Shown: positions 52,725 through 61,594, counted from the first letter of the stretch. The stretch: 64,000 bases of DNA from Planotetraspora mira (GCF_016863275.1 NZ_BOOO01000044.1:21120-85119); one strand, 5' to 3'. Translations and numbers: made by a program. The notes: generated by a model not told the origin, from the letters alone.

Positions 52725-53588
52725 TCAATGGCGACGAGCGGTGATGATCCAGGCGCGGGAGTCGAACCAGACACCGTCATCGCTCAGGTGCGCGGAGAGC
52801 GTCTCGCGCAGACGCCCGACCGCGCGTGCAGCGGCGGCAGGCTCCAGCCGCTTCAGCACCTCGCTGGTGCAGGTGAAGCCGCGGACCCAGTCGAGGGCGG
52901 CGGCCACGTCCGGACCGTAGTAGACCGGCTCGTGGACATCGGTGAAGGTGATGTCGGCGAACCCCGCGGCGCCAAGGATCCGCTTCACGGTCGGCGGGTC
53001 GGCGAGCGAGAACGGATCCGGTCCGGCGGAAGCGGCGGCCACCGGCCCCTCGGGTCCTGCGAGGGATCGGTGGATGGTGACGTCCCACTCGTTGCGCTCG
53101 TGGGTCTGCCAGACCATCATCACCAGGCGCCCGGCCGGGCGCAGCGCCAGCCCGATGTTGGCGAAGGCGGCGACGGGGTCGTCGAAGAACATCGTGCCGA
53201 ACCTGCTGATCGCCAGGTCGAAGTGCTCCTGCGGAAAGCGGTGGACCTGCGCGTCGGCATGCTCGAAGGTGACGTTGCCGGGTCCTTGCGCCCGCGCCAC
53301 CTCGCGGGCGCGCTCGATCGCGGTCGCCGAGACGTCGACCCCGAGTGCACTGCCCGCCCGGGCCGTCCTCGCGGCCTGCCGGGTCGTCTGCCCGGTCCCA
53401 CAGCCGATGTCGAGGACGCGGTCGTGGAGTCGGACGTCACAGACCCGGCGCAGCATTTGGTTGTGCCGCCGTAGCTCGGCGTCGTAGCCGCTGGTGCCGG
53501 GCGTGTGTCCGCCTGCGGCGCGTCGCACCGCGGTCCCTTCATGGCGGCCCGGGGTCGCCTGGGCGCTGTTGTCACTGGCATCTGTCAT
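52725..53588 (-). CDS. Class I SAM-dependent methyltransferase
   Basis: A 287-aa enzyme with the SAM-binding motif VLDIGCGTGQTTRQAART (~residues 58-75), acidic loop LGVDVSATAIERA, and FDLAISRFGTMFFDDPVAAFANIGLALRPAGRLVMMVWQ. This places it with small-molecule (UbiE/Coq5-like or type 11) methyltransferases. The start is ATG 53588 with AAAGGCGGG upstream. A longer frame to 53792 is rejected. Acceptor unknown; a role in specialised metabolism or resistance is possible. Confidence 0.85.
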   Translation of the reverse strand: MTDASDNSAQATPGRHEGTAVRRAAGGHTPGTSGYDAELRRHNQMLRRVCDVRLHDRVLDIGCGTGQTTRQAARTARAGSALGVDVSATAIERAREVARAQGPGNVTFEHADAQVHRFPQEHFDLAISRFGTMFFDDPVAAFANIGLALRPAGRLVMMVWQTHERNEWDVTIHRSLAGPEGPVAAASAGPDPFSLADPPTVKRILGAAGFADITFTDVHEPVYYGPDVAAALDWVRGFTCTSEVLKRLEPAAAARAVGRLRETLSAHLSDDGVWFDSRAWIITARRH

Positions 53589-53858
53589 GAATGACCCGCC
53601 TTTCAGCCCCTGAGGCCAGTTACCTCCCCGGAGACTGGCAGGGATCCCGGCGCAGGGGAAGGCGCACCACGATGCCGGCCGCCCACGAGTACGCCCAGGG
53701 ACCGTCGTGAGGGCGCCTCCGGCCGTCGAAACGGGCGTCCACGGCACAACGCCTGCCTTCCCGGGGCCGGGGACGTGCGTGTCAAGCGTCACAGGCAGGG
53801 CCAGTCAGTGTGTTTGCCCAGGTTGGTAGCGTGATTCTGTTCGGGAAGGGGGCCCGCG

Positions 53859-54278
53859 ATGCCTGATGTCGTCGATCGGTTGATGAGCGCGGTCAATGCC
53901 CATGATCAGGGCGCGCTGGTGGAGTGTTACGCCCCAGGGGCCGTCGCCGTGTCGCCGGAAATGCAGGCAGAAGGCTGGGACGAGATCATCGCCTTCCAAA
54001 GGCACATCGTTGAAGGCTTTCCGGACTTACGGGTGACGGTGTGGGACAAGCTGGTGTGCGACGACACCGTGGTGGTCGAGGGAACGGTCACCGGCACTCA
54101 CAATGGACCCTTCCTGCTGACCGAGGGCGAGGTGCTCCAGGCGACCGGTCGGAGCGTCAGCGTGCGTTGCTGCTGGGTCTTCACGGTGGAGCATGACCTC
54201 ATCGTCAGCCACCGCGGCTACTACGACCAACTGGAGTGCTACAGCCAGCTCGGCCTGAGGCTTCCCGCACCGGGGTGA
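53859..54278 (+). CDS. SnoaL-like (NTF2-fold) protein
   Basis: A 139-aa cone-shaped NTF2-fold protein: VVDRLMSAVNAHDQGALVECYAPGAVAVSPEMQAEGWDEIIAFQRHIVEGFPDLRVTVWDKLVCDDTVVVEGTVTGTHNGPF, with the SnoaL/ester-cyclase-type WD-x-F and G-T-H-x-G-P motifs. Members may cyclise polyketides or simply bind or hydrolyse small molecules. GGGAAGGGGG precedes ATG 53859. It is separated from a convergent TetR gene by about 90 bp and lies divergent from the methyltransferase gene. Confidence 0.75.
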   Translation: MPDVVDRLMSAVNAHDQGALVECYAPGAVAVSPEMQAEGWDEIIAFQRHIVEGFPDLRVTVWDKLVCDDTVVVEGTVTGTHNGPFLLTEGEVLQATGRSVSVRCCWVFTVEHDLIVSHRGYYDQLECYSQLGLRLPAPG

Positions 54279-54364
54279 CGTGCCGGGGCCAGGCGGGCGG
54301 CGTCTCGGCCACCTTGATGGTGTCGACCTTGCCCGTCGGGTCGGCCTGCCATCCGCCGGTGCTC

Positions 54365-54958
54365 TCAGTCGCGTACCGACGCGAGTGAGAGCAGGGCCGT
54401 GTCCACGGCGGAGACGAGCCGGCGTGGGTCGGGGTCGGCCTTCACGATCACCTGCAGTCCTTCGAGGAGCATGGTGAGCATGGCGGCGGCGGCGGGGAGG
54501 TCGAGCGCGGGGGAGATCTCTCCCTGTCGGGCGGCGGCCCGCAAACCTTGCAGAAAGCCGTCCTCCACGACGGACAGGATGCCGCGCACGCTGAGGGTGA
54601 CCTCTTCGTCTCCGGGCAGGAGTTCGCCCGCGGTGTTGGCGATCAGGCATCCGCGGGGCTGGTCCTGCTGTACGGCCAGGTCGATCCAACCGATCAGCAC
54701 GGCCCGGATCCGCGGCAGGACCGGGCCTCCCTCCAGCAGCGTGGGAGCGAAGTCGTCGGCCAGGCGTGCGCGGTAGTGGGCGAGTGCGCGCAGGAAGAGC
54801 GCGTGCTTGTCACCGAAGGTGCGGTAGAGCGTGCCCGGATGTACGCCGAGCGCCGAGGTCAGGTCGGTGACCGACGTCGTCTCATAGCCCTGCGTCCAGA
54901 ACAGCTCCATGGCGCGGTCGATGACGTCCTGCTCGTCGAAGGTTCGAGGTCGGGCCAT
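54365..54958 (-). CDS. TetR-family transcriptional regulator
   Basis: A 197-aa regulator. The helix-turn-helix begins MARPRTFDEQDVIDRAMELFWTQGYETTSVTDLTSALGVHPGTLYRTFGDKHALF, a pattern of the AcrR/TetR type. The C-terminal TetR_C domain (RGCLIANTAGELLPGDEEV) is of the YcdC-like kind. The start is ATG 54958; ATG 54976 upstream is less conserved. Three operator-like sites lie between it and the F420-type reductase gene, so mutual control is expected. Confidence 0.88.
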   Translation of the reverse strand: MARPRTFDEQDVIDRAMELFWTQGYETTSVTDLTSALGVHPGTLYRTFGDKHALFLRALAHYRARLADDFAPTLLEGGPVLPRIRAVLIGWIDLAVQQDQPRGCLIANTAGELLPGDEEVTLSVRGILSVVEDGFLQGLRAAARQGEISPALDLPAAAAMLTMLLEGLQVIVKADPDPRRLVSAVDTALLSLASVRD

Positions 54959-54976
54959 GATCTGACGATACCTCAA

Positions 54977-55056
54977 TTTGAACGCTCGCTCTCAAACCGG
55001 TATCGTCCATATTTGAGAACGCACACTCTCAAACTCATTTGAGAGTGCTCGTTCAA
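54977..55056. promoter_or_regulatory. Three TetR-type operators
   Basis: Site 1 (54977-54996), site 2 (55012-55033) and site 3 (55038-55056) share the core TTTGAGAG-N4-CGTTCAA or a variant (TTTGA at one end, TCAAA or TTCAA at the other). Site 3 repeats site 1 on the other strand. Site 2 is a perfect TTTGAGA-N8-TCTCAAA palindrome. All lie between the divergent TetR and reductase genes. Confidence 0.7.
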
Positions 55057-55142
55057 CTACTGGTGGCCGGCTTTCGGCGTGCCCGGAGCCGACGTCCGGG
55101 CGATCACTCGGCCGATTCGGCGTCAATTACCTGAGGAACAAC

Positions 55143-55742
55143 ATGAGCATCGGAATCATCGGCGCCGGCGCCATCGGTTCGGCGATAGCCGAGATCCTGT
55201 CTCGAGCGGGCCTCGACGTCACCATCTCCAACAGCCGCGGGCCGGACACGCTCGCCGATCTCGCGAAGCGTCTGGGACCCCACGTCCACGCGGGCACTCG
55301 GGAACAGGCGGCCGAGCAGGACGTCGTGTTCGTCGCGGTGAACTGGTCCAAACTGCCTCGCGCCGTGGCGGGCCTGCCCGACTGGAACAGCCGGATCGTC
55401 ATCGACACGAACAACTCGATCGAGGCGCCGTCGTTCCAGCCGTTCGAACTGCACGGCAAGACGTCGAGCGAGGTCTTCGCGGGCATGGTCCCCGGCGCGC
55501 GCGTCGTGAAGGCCTTCGGACACCTGAGTCCCGACCTGCTCACCGCCGATCCCGCGGCGCGCGGCGGTCGCCGGGTCCTGTTCCTGTCGGGAGACGACCG
55601 TGAGGCGCGGCAGACGGTGCGAGTGCTGATCGACCGCCTCGGTTTCTTCGGCCTGGACCTCGGTCCGCTCGCCGTCGGATCCCGTCTCCTCCAGTTCCCC
55701 GGTGGCACGCTTCCCGCGCACCACCTGGTGAAGGCCGATTGA
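55143..55742 (+). CDS. NADPH-dependent F420 reductase-like protein
   Basis: A 199-aa Rossmann-fold protein of the NADP oxidoreductase (F420-dependent) family. GAGAIG (7-12) binds NADP, VFVAVNWSKLPRAVAGLPDWNSRIVIDTNN follows, and the C-terminus has VKAFGHL and LGFFGLDLGPLAVGSRLLQFPGGTL. These either transfer hydride between F420 and NADP or act as a related ketopantoate-like reductase. F420 use is plausible in an actinomycete but not proven. GAGGAAC precedes ATG 55143. It is under TetR control by position. Confidence 0.85.
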   Translation: MSIGIIGAGAIGSAIAEILSRAGLDVTISNSRGPDTLADLAKRLGPHVHAGTREQAAEQDVVFVAVNWSKLPRAVAGLPDWNSRIVIDTNNSIEAPSFQPFELHGKTSSEVFAGMVPGARVVKAFGHLSPDLLTADPAARGGRRVLFLSGDDREARQTVRVLIDRLGFFGLDLGPLAVGSRLLQFPGGTLPAHHLVKAD

Positions 55743-55750
55743 CGTGCGGC

Positions 55751-55778
55751 CCGGGGGACCGGTGCCGCCTTCCCCCGG
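55751..55778 (+). terminator. Hairpin after the F420 reductase-like gene
   Basis: CCGGGGGA pairs with TCCCCCGG (8 bp, 12-nt loop) right after the stop codon. No T-run follows. Probable terminator. Confidence 0.5.
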
Positions 55779-55855
55779 TCGTGTGGACGGCCACTGAGTG
55801 ATCGGTTCCGAATCCGTCCTGGCGGCACCTCTATATGAACGAAAGAAGGAGTGTC

Positions 55856-56608
55856 ATGTCTCATCACCCTCTGGCTGGAAAGGTCGCACTGGTCACCGGC
55901 GGCTCGCGGGGCATCGGAGAGGCCACGGCCCTGCGTCTCGCCGACGATGGAGCGGACGTCGCGATCACATACGTGTCCTCGGGCGAGCGGGCAAGGAGTG
56001 TGGTGTCGAGGATCGAGCAGCGCGGTGTCCGGGGTAGGGCCTTCGCGTCCGACCAGGCCGACCCGGAACAGGCCGCGAACCTGGTCGACGAGGTCGTTGC
56101 GGCGTTCGGCCGGCTGGACATCCTCGTCAACAACGCCGGAATCTTCGTAACCGGCCCCATCGACGCCGAGGAGACCGACCAGGCGGCCATGGGCCGGCAG
56201 TACGCCGTCAACGTCTCGGGAGTCGTGGCCGTCACGCGCGCCGCCGCCAAGGTGATGGGCGAGGGCGGCCGGATCGTCTCAGCGGGATCCGTGAGCGCCG
56301 ACCGCACCCCCTTCCCCGGCCTCGGTGACTATTCCGCGACCAAGGCCGCGATCACCGCGTACACCCGTGCGTGGGCGCGAGACCTCGGTCCCCGTGGCAT
56401 CACCGTCAACGCGGTGCAGACCAGCTCGATCGCCACCGACATGAACCCCGATGTCGGGCCGTTCGCCGATGTGCAGCGCTCGATGAACGCCCTGGGACGG
56501 TACGGCCGGCCCGAGGAGATGGCCGCCGCCATCGCGTTCCTCGCCGGCCCCGACGCCACCTTCGTGACCGGTGCCACGCTGAACGTGGACGGCGGCTTCA
56601 ACGCCTGA
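55856..56608 (+). CDS. SDR-family oxidoreductase
   Basis: A 250-aa classical short-chain dehydrogenase. TGGSRGIG (14-21), NNAG (92-95), catalytic Ser145, Tyr159 and Lys163 (YSATK). C-terminus TGATLNVDGGFNA is complete. The start ATG 55856 is preceded by AAGAAGGAG; an in-frame ATG at 55835 lacks a ribosome site. It is separated by a hairpin from the reductase gene upstream, so it may have its own promoter. Reaction partner unknown. Confidence 0.9.
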   Translation: MSHHPLAGKVALVTGGSRGIGEATALRLADDGADVAITYVSSGERARSVVSRIEQRGVRGRAFASDQADPEQAANLVDEVVAAFGRLDILVNNAGIFVTGPIDAEETDQAAMGRQYAVNVSGVVAVTRAAAKVMGEGGRIVSAGSVSADRTPFPGLGDYSATKAAITAYTRAWARDLGPRGITVNAVQTSSIATDMNPDVGPFADVQRSMNALGRYGRPEEMAAAIAFLAGPDATFVTGATLNVDGGFNA

Positions 56609-56691
56609 CGGGCTGCCGCGTTCCCGGTCACGCGTCCCTCCCTTCTTCAGGTGCGGGGCTCATGACACGTCTCCCACACCTCGAACGGCGA

Positions 56692-56724
56692 CGGCCGCCT
56701 CCGTGAGGATCGCGGAGGCGGCCG
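56692..56724. terminator. Strong hairpin terminator after SDR gene
   Basis: CGGCCGCCTCCG pairs with CGGAGGCGGCCG in a perfect 12-bp stem with a 9-nt loop. It lies between the SDR gene and the TOPRIM gene. Confidence 0.75.
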
Positions 56725-56886
56725 GGGACCGGGGAACCGGGAACCGACGTGACTGCGTTGGCACTGGTGCACCGCACACTGACCGGCGTCATCGACCCGC
56801 CGGCTCAAGAGAACGAACTACGGCTGGTGACCTTCCAGCGCGCAAAAGGGGATGATCCTCCCCATGTTCGGTGCGAGGCTGGGCCC

Positions 56887-57447
56887 GTGAGCGACACGCA
56901 TACCGTGGTCTTGGTCGAGGGGGCCAGTGACAGGTCGGCCGTCGAAGCGTTGGCCGAGCGCCGTGGCCGGAACCTGGCGGCCGAAGGCATCTCCCTTGTG
57001 GCGATGGGCGGTGCCACGAACATCGGGACGTACGTCGCCAGGTTCGGCCCTTCCGGTCGCAATCTACGGCTGGCCGGTCTGTACGACGTCGGGGAGGAAG
57101 GCGACTTCCGGAGGGGGCTCGAGCGCGCCGGCCTTGGATCCGATCTCAGCCGAAGCGATCTGGAGGCGCTCGGATTCTTCGCGTGTGTCGCCGACCTGGA
57201 AGACGAGCTGATCCGCGCCCTCGGGACCGCCGCGGTCGAGCGCGTCGTCGACGCCGCCGGCGAGCTCAGGTCATTTCGCACCCTTCAGAAGCAACCCACA
57301 TGGCGCGGGAGCCCCACCCACGACCAACTGCGCCGGTTCATGGGATCAGGCAGTGGCCGCAAGATCCGCTACTCTGGCCCGCTCGTCGCGGCACTCGATC
57401 TCGATCACGTGCCGCGGCCACTGGATATGTTGCTGGCCTACCTGTGA
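56887..57447 (+). CDS. Stand-alone TOPRIM (OLD-like) protein
   Basis: A 186-aa protein. It opens with TVVLVEGASDRSAVEALAERRGRNLAAEGISLVAMGGATNIGTYVARFG, the TOPRIM fold of OLD nucleases and topoisomerase/primase domains, with the conserved Glu in VEG and Asp in LAGLYDVGEEGDF. The start is GTG 56887 with GAGG at about 9 bp. An in-frame opening to 56749 is a non-coding extension. No ATPase (AAA/ABC) domain is attached, unlike full OLD proteins, and none lies beside it. The function of these short TOPRIM proteins is unknown. Confidence 0.75.
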   Translation: MSDTHTVVLVEGASDRSAVEALAERRGRNLAAEGISLVAMGGATNIGTYVARFGPSGRNLRLAGLYDVGEEGDFRRGLERAGLGSDLSRSDLEALGFFACVADLEDELIRALGTAAVERVVDAAGELRSFRTLQKQPTWRGSPTHDQLRRFMGSGSGRKIRYSGPLVAALDLDHVPRPLDMLLAYL

Positions 57448-57884
57448 GGCAGACGGTGACTTCGTCATCGTCCACGGCGCCGGCCACCCGCACCGGCCCC
57501 GGATCCCCTCGAGCCAGATCTCTGGCCGGGCGGTGGTGACGTCCTCTTCGTCACTGCGTGTTCCCCCAGGGCGTCAGTGTTAGAGACTGACCGAAATTGG
57601 CGAATAGTCTTGTTTTTTCGACCCTTTAGTGATCAAGATGGTGGCACCGTTCGGGGTCCCCGGGAGGGTTCGTGGTCATCGGTGAGGGAGCGGCGGCGAT
57701 CGTGCCGGGGTGCCGCGGTGGCTGTGGGTGGTCGTCTTCGTGCTGATCAACACCGGGGTCGACCTCGCTGGAATCGACATCTTCCGACGGAGGACAAGAT
57801 CGTCCCGGCCGGTGAATGCCCGGCATCGCCGGGCTCGCCCGCAGTGCAGCAGCGAATCCCTTCCCCCGCGATGAGAGGAACCCC
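57448..57884. other. Long leader region before the NlpC/P60 gene
   Basis: About 440 bp. Bases 57580-57640 are AT-rich (with a T-run near 57610) and likely hold the promoter. I looked for a c-di-AMP (ydaO) riboswitch, often linked to NlpC/P60 genes, and did not find its conserved boxes. A possible small gene is given separately. Confidence 0.35.
57710..57874 (+). CDS. Possible small membrane peptide in NlpC/P60 leader (54 aa)
   Basis: GTG 57710 opens a 54-aa frame with one hydrophobic helix (PRWLWVVVFVLINTGVDLAGI) and a basic Ser/Arg-rich tail, ending at TGA 57874, 10 bp before the NlpC/P60 ATG. It may be a leader or co-translated membrane peptide, or chance. No strong ribosome site is visible. 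Confidence 0.3.
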   Translation: MPRWLWVVVFVLINTGVDLAGIDIFRRRTRSSRPVNARHRRARPQCSSESLPPR

Positions 57885-58937
57885 ATGACCCGCAAGCTCC
57901 GCTTCGGCGGAAGGCTCGCCACGGTCGCGGTCGCGGTCGCGACCGTCGCCGCCACGGCCGGGTTCGCGCCGGCCGCCGGTGCCGTCCAGTCCGCGCCCGC
58001 GACCCCACCCATCGAATATGTGGATGTGTCCGTAGCGACTGTCTGGACCAGCCCTGACAGCCCGCGTCCCATCGACGCTCCCGCGCTGACCAACCCGGTG
58101 GACCCCGAGAAGTGGCTCGCCGGCATGACGGTGGACGACAAGCGGGGCCTGACGAGCGGCAACCTGACCCAGACGCAGGTCCTCTACGGCCATCCCGTCT
58201 ACGTGCTGGCCCAGCAGGGTGACTGGGCCGAGGTCGCGGTGCCGGGCCAGGCCACGCCGAAGAACTCGCTGGGCTACCCGGGCTGGGTGCCCAAGGCGCA
58301 GCTCACCAGCAACCCCGGTTACGCCGCTCTGGCCGCGCACAGCTCCTTCGCGCTGGTGGACCAGGCCCCGACCGCGTGGCTGTACAACGACCTCGGACGG
58401 CGGTCGAAGGCGCTGAAGATCAGCGTGAACACCCGGCTGCCCGAACTCGCCCGCGTCGGCGACTCCGTCCTGGTCTACACCCCTGACCACGGCACGAAAT
58501 GGCTTGCCGCCGCCGATGTCAGTGTGTACAAGTCGGAAGCGGACATCCCCGACCCGACCGGCGCGGATCTGGTGAACTTCGCGAAGAAGTTCATCGACGT
58601 TCCGTACCTGTGGGCCGGCCGGGCCGGGTTCGGTTTCGACTGCTCCGGCTTCACCTCCACCGTGTACGAGGCCAACGGCATCGCAATCCCGCGCGACTCC
58701 GGCGCGCAGGCCACCTACGGCGGTGGCACCAAGGTGGACCGGGCCGACCTGCAGCCCGGCGACCTGATCTTCTACGCCCGTAACAACGGCACCGGCTCGA
58801 TCTACCACGTGGCCATGTACATCGGCGACCAGCAGATGATCGAGGCGTACGACGCTGCGACACCGGTCCGCATCACCCCGGCGCGGTTCAACGCCGACTA
58901 CTGGGGCGCGGTTCGGTACCTCACCGCGGGCCACTGA
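57885..58937 (+). CDS. Secreted NlpC/P60 family cell-wall hydrolase
   Basis: A 350-aa exported enzyme that should cut peptide bonds in peptidoglycan stem peptides. The signal peptide ends near residue 33 (AAGA). A region with SH3-like features (residues ~90-215) precedes the NlpC/P60 domain (~228-350). Active-site Cys253 is in FDCSGF, and His308 in YHVAMYIG is the catalytic His. GAGAGGAA precedes ATG 57885. It is monocistronic, closed by a hairpin at 58965-58988. Confidence 0.9.
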   Translation: MTRKLRFGGRLATVAVAVATVAATAGFAPAAGAVQSAPATPPIEYVDVSVATVWTSPDSPRPIDAPALTNPVDPEKWLAGMTVDDKRGLTSGNLTQTQVLYGHPVYVLAQQGDWAEVAVPGQATPKNSLGYPGWVPKAQLTSNPGYAALAAHSSFALVDQAPTAWLYNDLGRRSKALKISVNTRLPELARVGDSVLVYTPDHGTKWLAAADVSVYKSEADIPDPTGADLVNFAKKFIDVPYLWAGRAGFGFDCSGFTSTVYEANGIAIPRDSGAQATYGGGTKVDRADLQPGDLIFYARNNGTGSIYHVAMYIGDQQMIEAYDAATPVRITPARFNADYWGAVRYLTAGH

Positions 58938-58964
58938 CGGTTCGCAGGCGAACGCCGACGCCCG

Positions 58965-58988
58965 CTTCCGCCGCTGATGGGGCGGAAG
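58965..58988. terminator. Hairpin between convergent genes
   Basis: CTTCCGCC pairs with GGCGGAAG (8 bp, 8-nt loop), with an extra C/G extension. It lies between the NlpC/P60 gene and the WYL-regulator gene. No T-run follows. Confidence 0.5.
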
Positions 58989-59071
58989 GGCCCGAAGCTG
59001 CTCGACTCCGCCGATGAGCGGATGGGGTGGTGACGCGGCGGGCGCGTCGACCGTGGGAAGCGGACCAGGCC

Positions 59072-60025
59072 CTAGGCCCGGTTGAACCGGGCGCCCCAGT
59101 CGTGGATCTGCTCGAGCAGTTCGGGCGGGTCGAGGACGCGGAAATCGGCGCCGAGCACGCCTAGTGCCATGATCGCCCAGTCGAGGGAGTCGGCGGTCAT
59201 GCGCACCCGGCTGTGCTCGGCGTCGACCTCCTCGGCTGTGCTCCACCTGCCGATCCGTTCGCGCACGGTCGCGGCCGGGGCGTCGACCAGGACCTCCACC
59301 ATGTACGGCCGGGGCAGGTTGTCCAGGCCGGAACGGACGAACTCGGCGGCGTCGGCGGCGGGCAGGTCCCTGGGCCGGAACCGGGAACCTGTGCCGTGCG
59401 GCGTGGTGAGCCGGTCGACCCGGAAGCTGCGCCAGTCGTGCCGGGTGAGGTCGTAGGCGACGAGATACCAGCGGCGGCCGAGACAGACCAGCCGAAGCGG
59501 TTCGACGTGCCGGTCGGTGAGCTGACCGCCGGCGGCGGTGTAGGAGAAGCGGAGATGTTCGTTGTCCCGGCAGGCCAGCGCGACCGCGGTGAGCACGCCC
59601 GGATCGACGCCCGCCCTGGCCGGGCCGTCCCAGCCGGCGGGCACGGTCATCGCGCGGAGCGCCTCGACCCGGCGCCGCAGTCGGGCCGGCATCACCTGCA
59701 CCACTTTGGCCAGCACCCGCACCGAGGACTCGGCGATGCCCTCCACCGCGCCCTGCGCGGCGGCCTGCAGCCCCACGGCCAGGGCGACCGCCTCCTCGTC
59801 GTCGATCACCAGCGGCGGCAGCGCCGCGCCCGCGGCAAGCTCGTAGCCGCCGTCCACGCCACGGTGCGCCTCGACCGGATAGCCCAGTTCCCGCAGCCGG
59901 TCGATGTCCCGGCGCAGGGTGCGGACCGAGACTCCCAGCCGCTCGGCCAGGTCGGTGCCCGGCCAGTACCGGTGGTTCTGCAGCAGGGACAGCAGTCGCA
60001 GCGTCCGGGTGCTGGTGTTCGCCAT
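59072..60025 (-). CDS. WYL-domain (YafY-type) transcriptional regulator
   Basis: A 317-aa regulator. The N-terminal winged helix-turn-helix is RTLRLLSLLQNHRYWPGTDLAERLGVSVRTLRRDIDRLRELGYPVEAHRG. The WYL domain (~145-215) has LRFSYTAAGGQLTDRHVEPLRLVCLGRRWYLVAYDLTRHDWRSFRVDRL, and the C-terminal WCX extension follows. It is divergent from the DinB-like gene at 60121, a pairing very common in actinomycetes, and is probably its repressor or activator. Confidence 0.9.
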   Translation of the reverse strand: MANTSTRTLRLLSLLQNHRYWPGTDLAERLGVSVRTLRRDIDRLRELGYPVEAHRGVDGGYELAAGAALPPLVIDDEEAVALAVGLQAAAQGAVEGIAESSVRVLAKVVQVMPARLRRRVEALRAMTVPAGWDGPARAGVDPGVLTAVALACRDNEHLRFSYTAAGGQLTDRHVEPLRLVCLGRRWYLVAYDLTRHDWRSFRVDRLTTPHGTGSRFRPRDLPAADAAEFVRSGLDNLPRPYMVEVLVDAPAATVRERIGRWSTAEEVDAEHSRVRMTADSLDWAIMALGVLGADFRVLDPPELLEQIHDWGARFNRA

Positions 60026-60120
60026 GTTTTGATTCTTCCGCGATTCAGGCCAGAAAGTGACCGCTATGCGGCCTAGCGTGAGTTCTGACCGACGGAACAG
60101 AACAACGGAGCGCGGAGACC

Positions 60121-60672
60121 ATGAGCGAGAGCACGACCGTCAACGAGCCGACCACCCGCGACATCACGGGCGAGCGCGCCGACCTGCTGGCGATGCTGGC
60201 CAAGCACCGGCACTTCCTGCGCTTCACCACCCGCGACCTCACCGACGAGCAGGCCGGGCGGCGGACCACCGCCAGTGAGCTCTGCCTGGGCGGACTGATC
60301 AAGCACGTCGCGGCGGTCGAACGGACCTGGGCGGACTTCATCCTGAACGGCCCGTCGGCGATGGACGACGTCACCACCATGACCGAGGCCGACTGGACCC
60401 GAAGGGCCGACGAGTTCCGGCTGCTGCCCGGCGAGACACTGGCCGGTGTGCTGGCCGCCTACGCCGAGGTCGCTCACCGGACCGACGAGCTGGTAGCCAC
60501 CCTGCCTGAACTGGACGCCACTCAGCCGCTGCCGAAGGCCCCGTGGTTCGAGCCCGGCGCGCGGTGGTCGGCCCGCAGGGTGCTGATCCACATCATCGCC
60601 GAGACCGCCCAGCACGCCGGCCACGCCGACATCATCCGCGAATCCCTCGACGGCGCCAAAAGCATGGGCTGA
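60121..60672 (+). CDS. DinB-family (DUF664) protein
   Basis: A 183-aa four-helix-bundle protein. Likely metal ligands are the His in HVAAVERTW (~62) and the pair in HIIAETAQHAGHADIIRE (~156-172, His-x3-His type). DinB-like proteins resemble mycothiol- or bacillithiol-using enzymes; members have been linked to thiol transfer, but this one is unassigned. It lies divergent from the WYL regulator. GCGGAG precedes ATG 60121. Confidence 0.85.
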   Translation: MSESTTVNEPTTRDITGERADLLAMLAKHRHFLRFTTRDLTDEQAGRRTTASELCLGGLIKHVAAVERTWADFILNGPSAMDDVTTMTEADWTRRADEFRLLPGETLAGVLAAYAEVAHRTDELVATLPELDATQPLPKAPWFEPGARWSARRVLIHIIAETAQHAGHADIIRESLDGAKSMG

Positions 60673-60838
60673 GGTCGGAACCGCGCCTTCCCGCAGCGGG
60701 TGGACCGGCCACGGGCCGACCCGGCGGGTGTGCGCCCCAGAAATTTTCGCCTGAGCTGTCACATGCCGGAGGACTGTCCTGTCTTAACTGACGACCGGCG
60801 GCGATCAAGTGCCCCGGCGAACAGGAAAAGGGATCGTC

Positions 60839-61594
60839 ATGAAGATCGTGGTTATCGGTGGGACCGGTCTGATCGGGTCGAAGCTGGTGGCGAAGCTGGG
60901 GGAGCACGGTCACGAGGCGGTGGCTGCGGCGCCGAGCACCGGTGTGAACACCCTCACCGGTGAAGGTCTGGCCGAGGTGCTGGCGGGCGCGCAGGTGGTG
61001 GTCGACGTGTCGAACTCGCCGTCGTTCGAGCGGGCCGCGGTGCTGGAGTTCTTCGAGACGTCCACGCGTAATCTGCTTGCGGCGGAGGCGGCGGCGGGTG
61101 TCGGTCACCATGTCGCGGTGTCGGTGGTGGGCACCGAGCGGATGCCGGAGAACGGCTACTTCGCGGCGAAGATCGCTCAGGAGCAGCTGATCGAGAAGTC
61201 GTCGATCCCGTTCTCGCTCGTGCATGCGACCCAGTTCTTCGAGTTCGTCCGCAGCATCGCCGATGAGGCCACGGACGGTGACAAGGTGCGGATCGCGCCG
61301 GTGCTCTTTCAGCCGATGGCGGGTGACGACGTCGCTCAGGCGGTGGGCCGGGTCGCGGTGGGCTCGCCGTTGAACGGCCGGATCGAGATCGGCGGGCCCG
61401 AGCAGTCCCGGATGGACGAGTTCTTCCGCGAGGCCCTGGCCGCGTGGGGTGACCCGCGCGAGGTGGTCACCGACCCGCAGGCCCGCTACTACGGCAGCGT
61501 GCCGGGCGAGCGCACGTTGGTGCCGGGTGACGGCGCCGCCCTCGGCCGGATCCGCTACCGCGACTGGCTCGACCGGACCGCCACCGGCAAGTAG
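60839..61594 (+). CDS. NmrA-like NAD(P)-binding SDR
   Basis: A 251-aa atypical SDR. GGTGLIG at 7-13 binds NAD(P), and VVDVSNSPSFERAAVLEFFETSTRNLLAAEAAAGVGHHVAVSVVGTERM is the usual core. The catalytic Tyr/Lys (YFAAKIAQE) is present. The C-terminus has the conserved PGDGAALGRIRYRDWLD block. AAAAGGG precedes ATG 60839. Substrates of this group include quinones and flavin-like compounds but the reaction here is open. It follows the DinB-like gene by 166 bp and converges with the DUF4132 gene. Confidence 0.88.
   Translation: MKIVVIGGTGLIGSKLVAKLGEHGHEAVAAAPSTGVNTLTGEGLAEVLAGAQVVVDVSNSPSFERAAVLEFFETSTRNLLAAEAAAGVGHHVAVSVVGTERMPENGYFAAKIAQEQLIEKSSIPFSLVHATQFFEFVRSIADEATDGDKVRIAPVLFQPMAGDDVAQAVGRVAVGSPLNGRIEIGGPEQSRMDEFFREALAAWGDPREVVTDPQARYYGSVPGERTLVPGDGAALGRIRYRDWLDRTATGK

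Noticed and set aside
57580..57884. c-di-AMP (ydaO) riboswitch before the NlpC/P60 gene
   Set aside because: Such riboswitches often precede these genes in actinomycetes, but I could not find the conserved boxes here.
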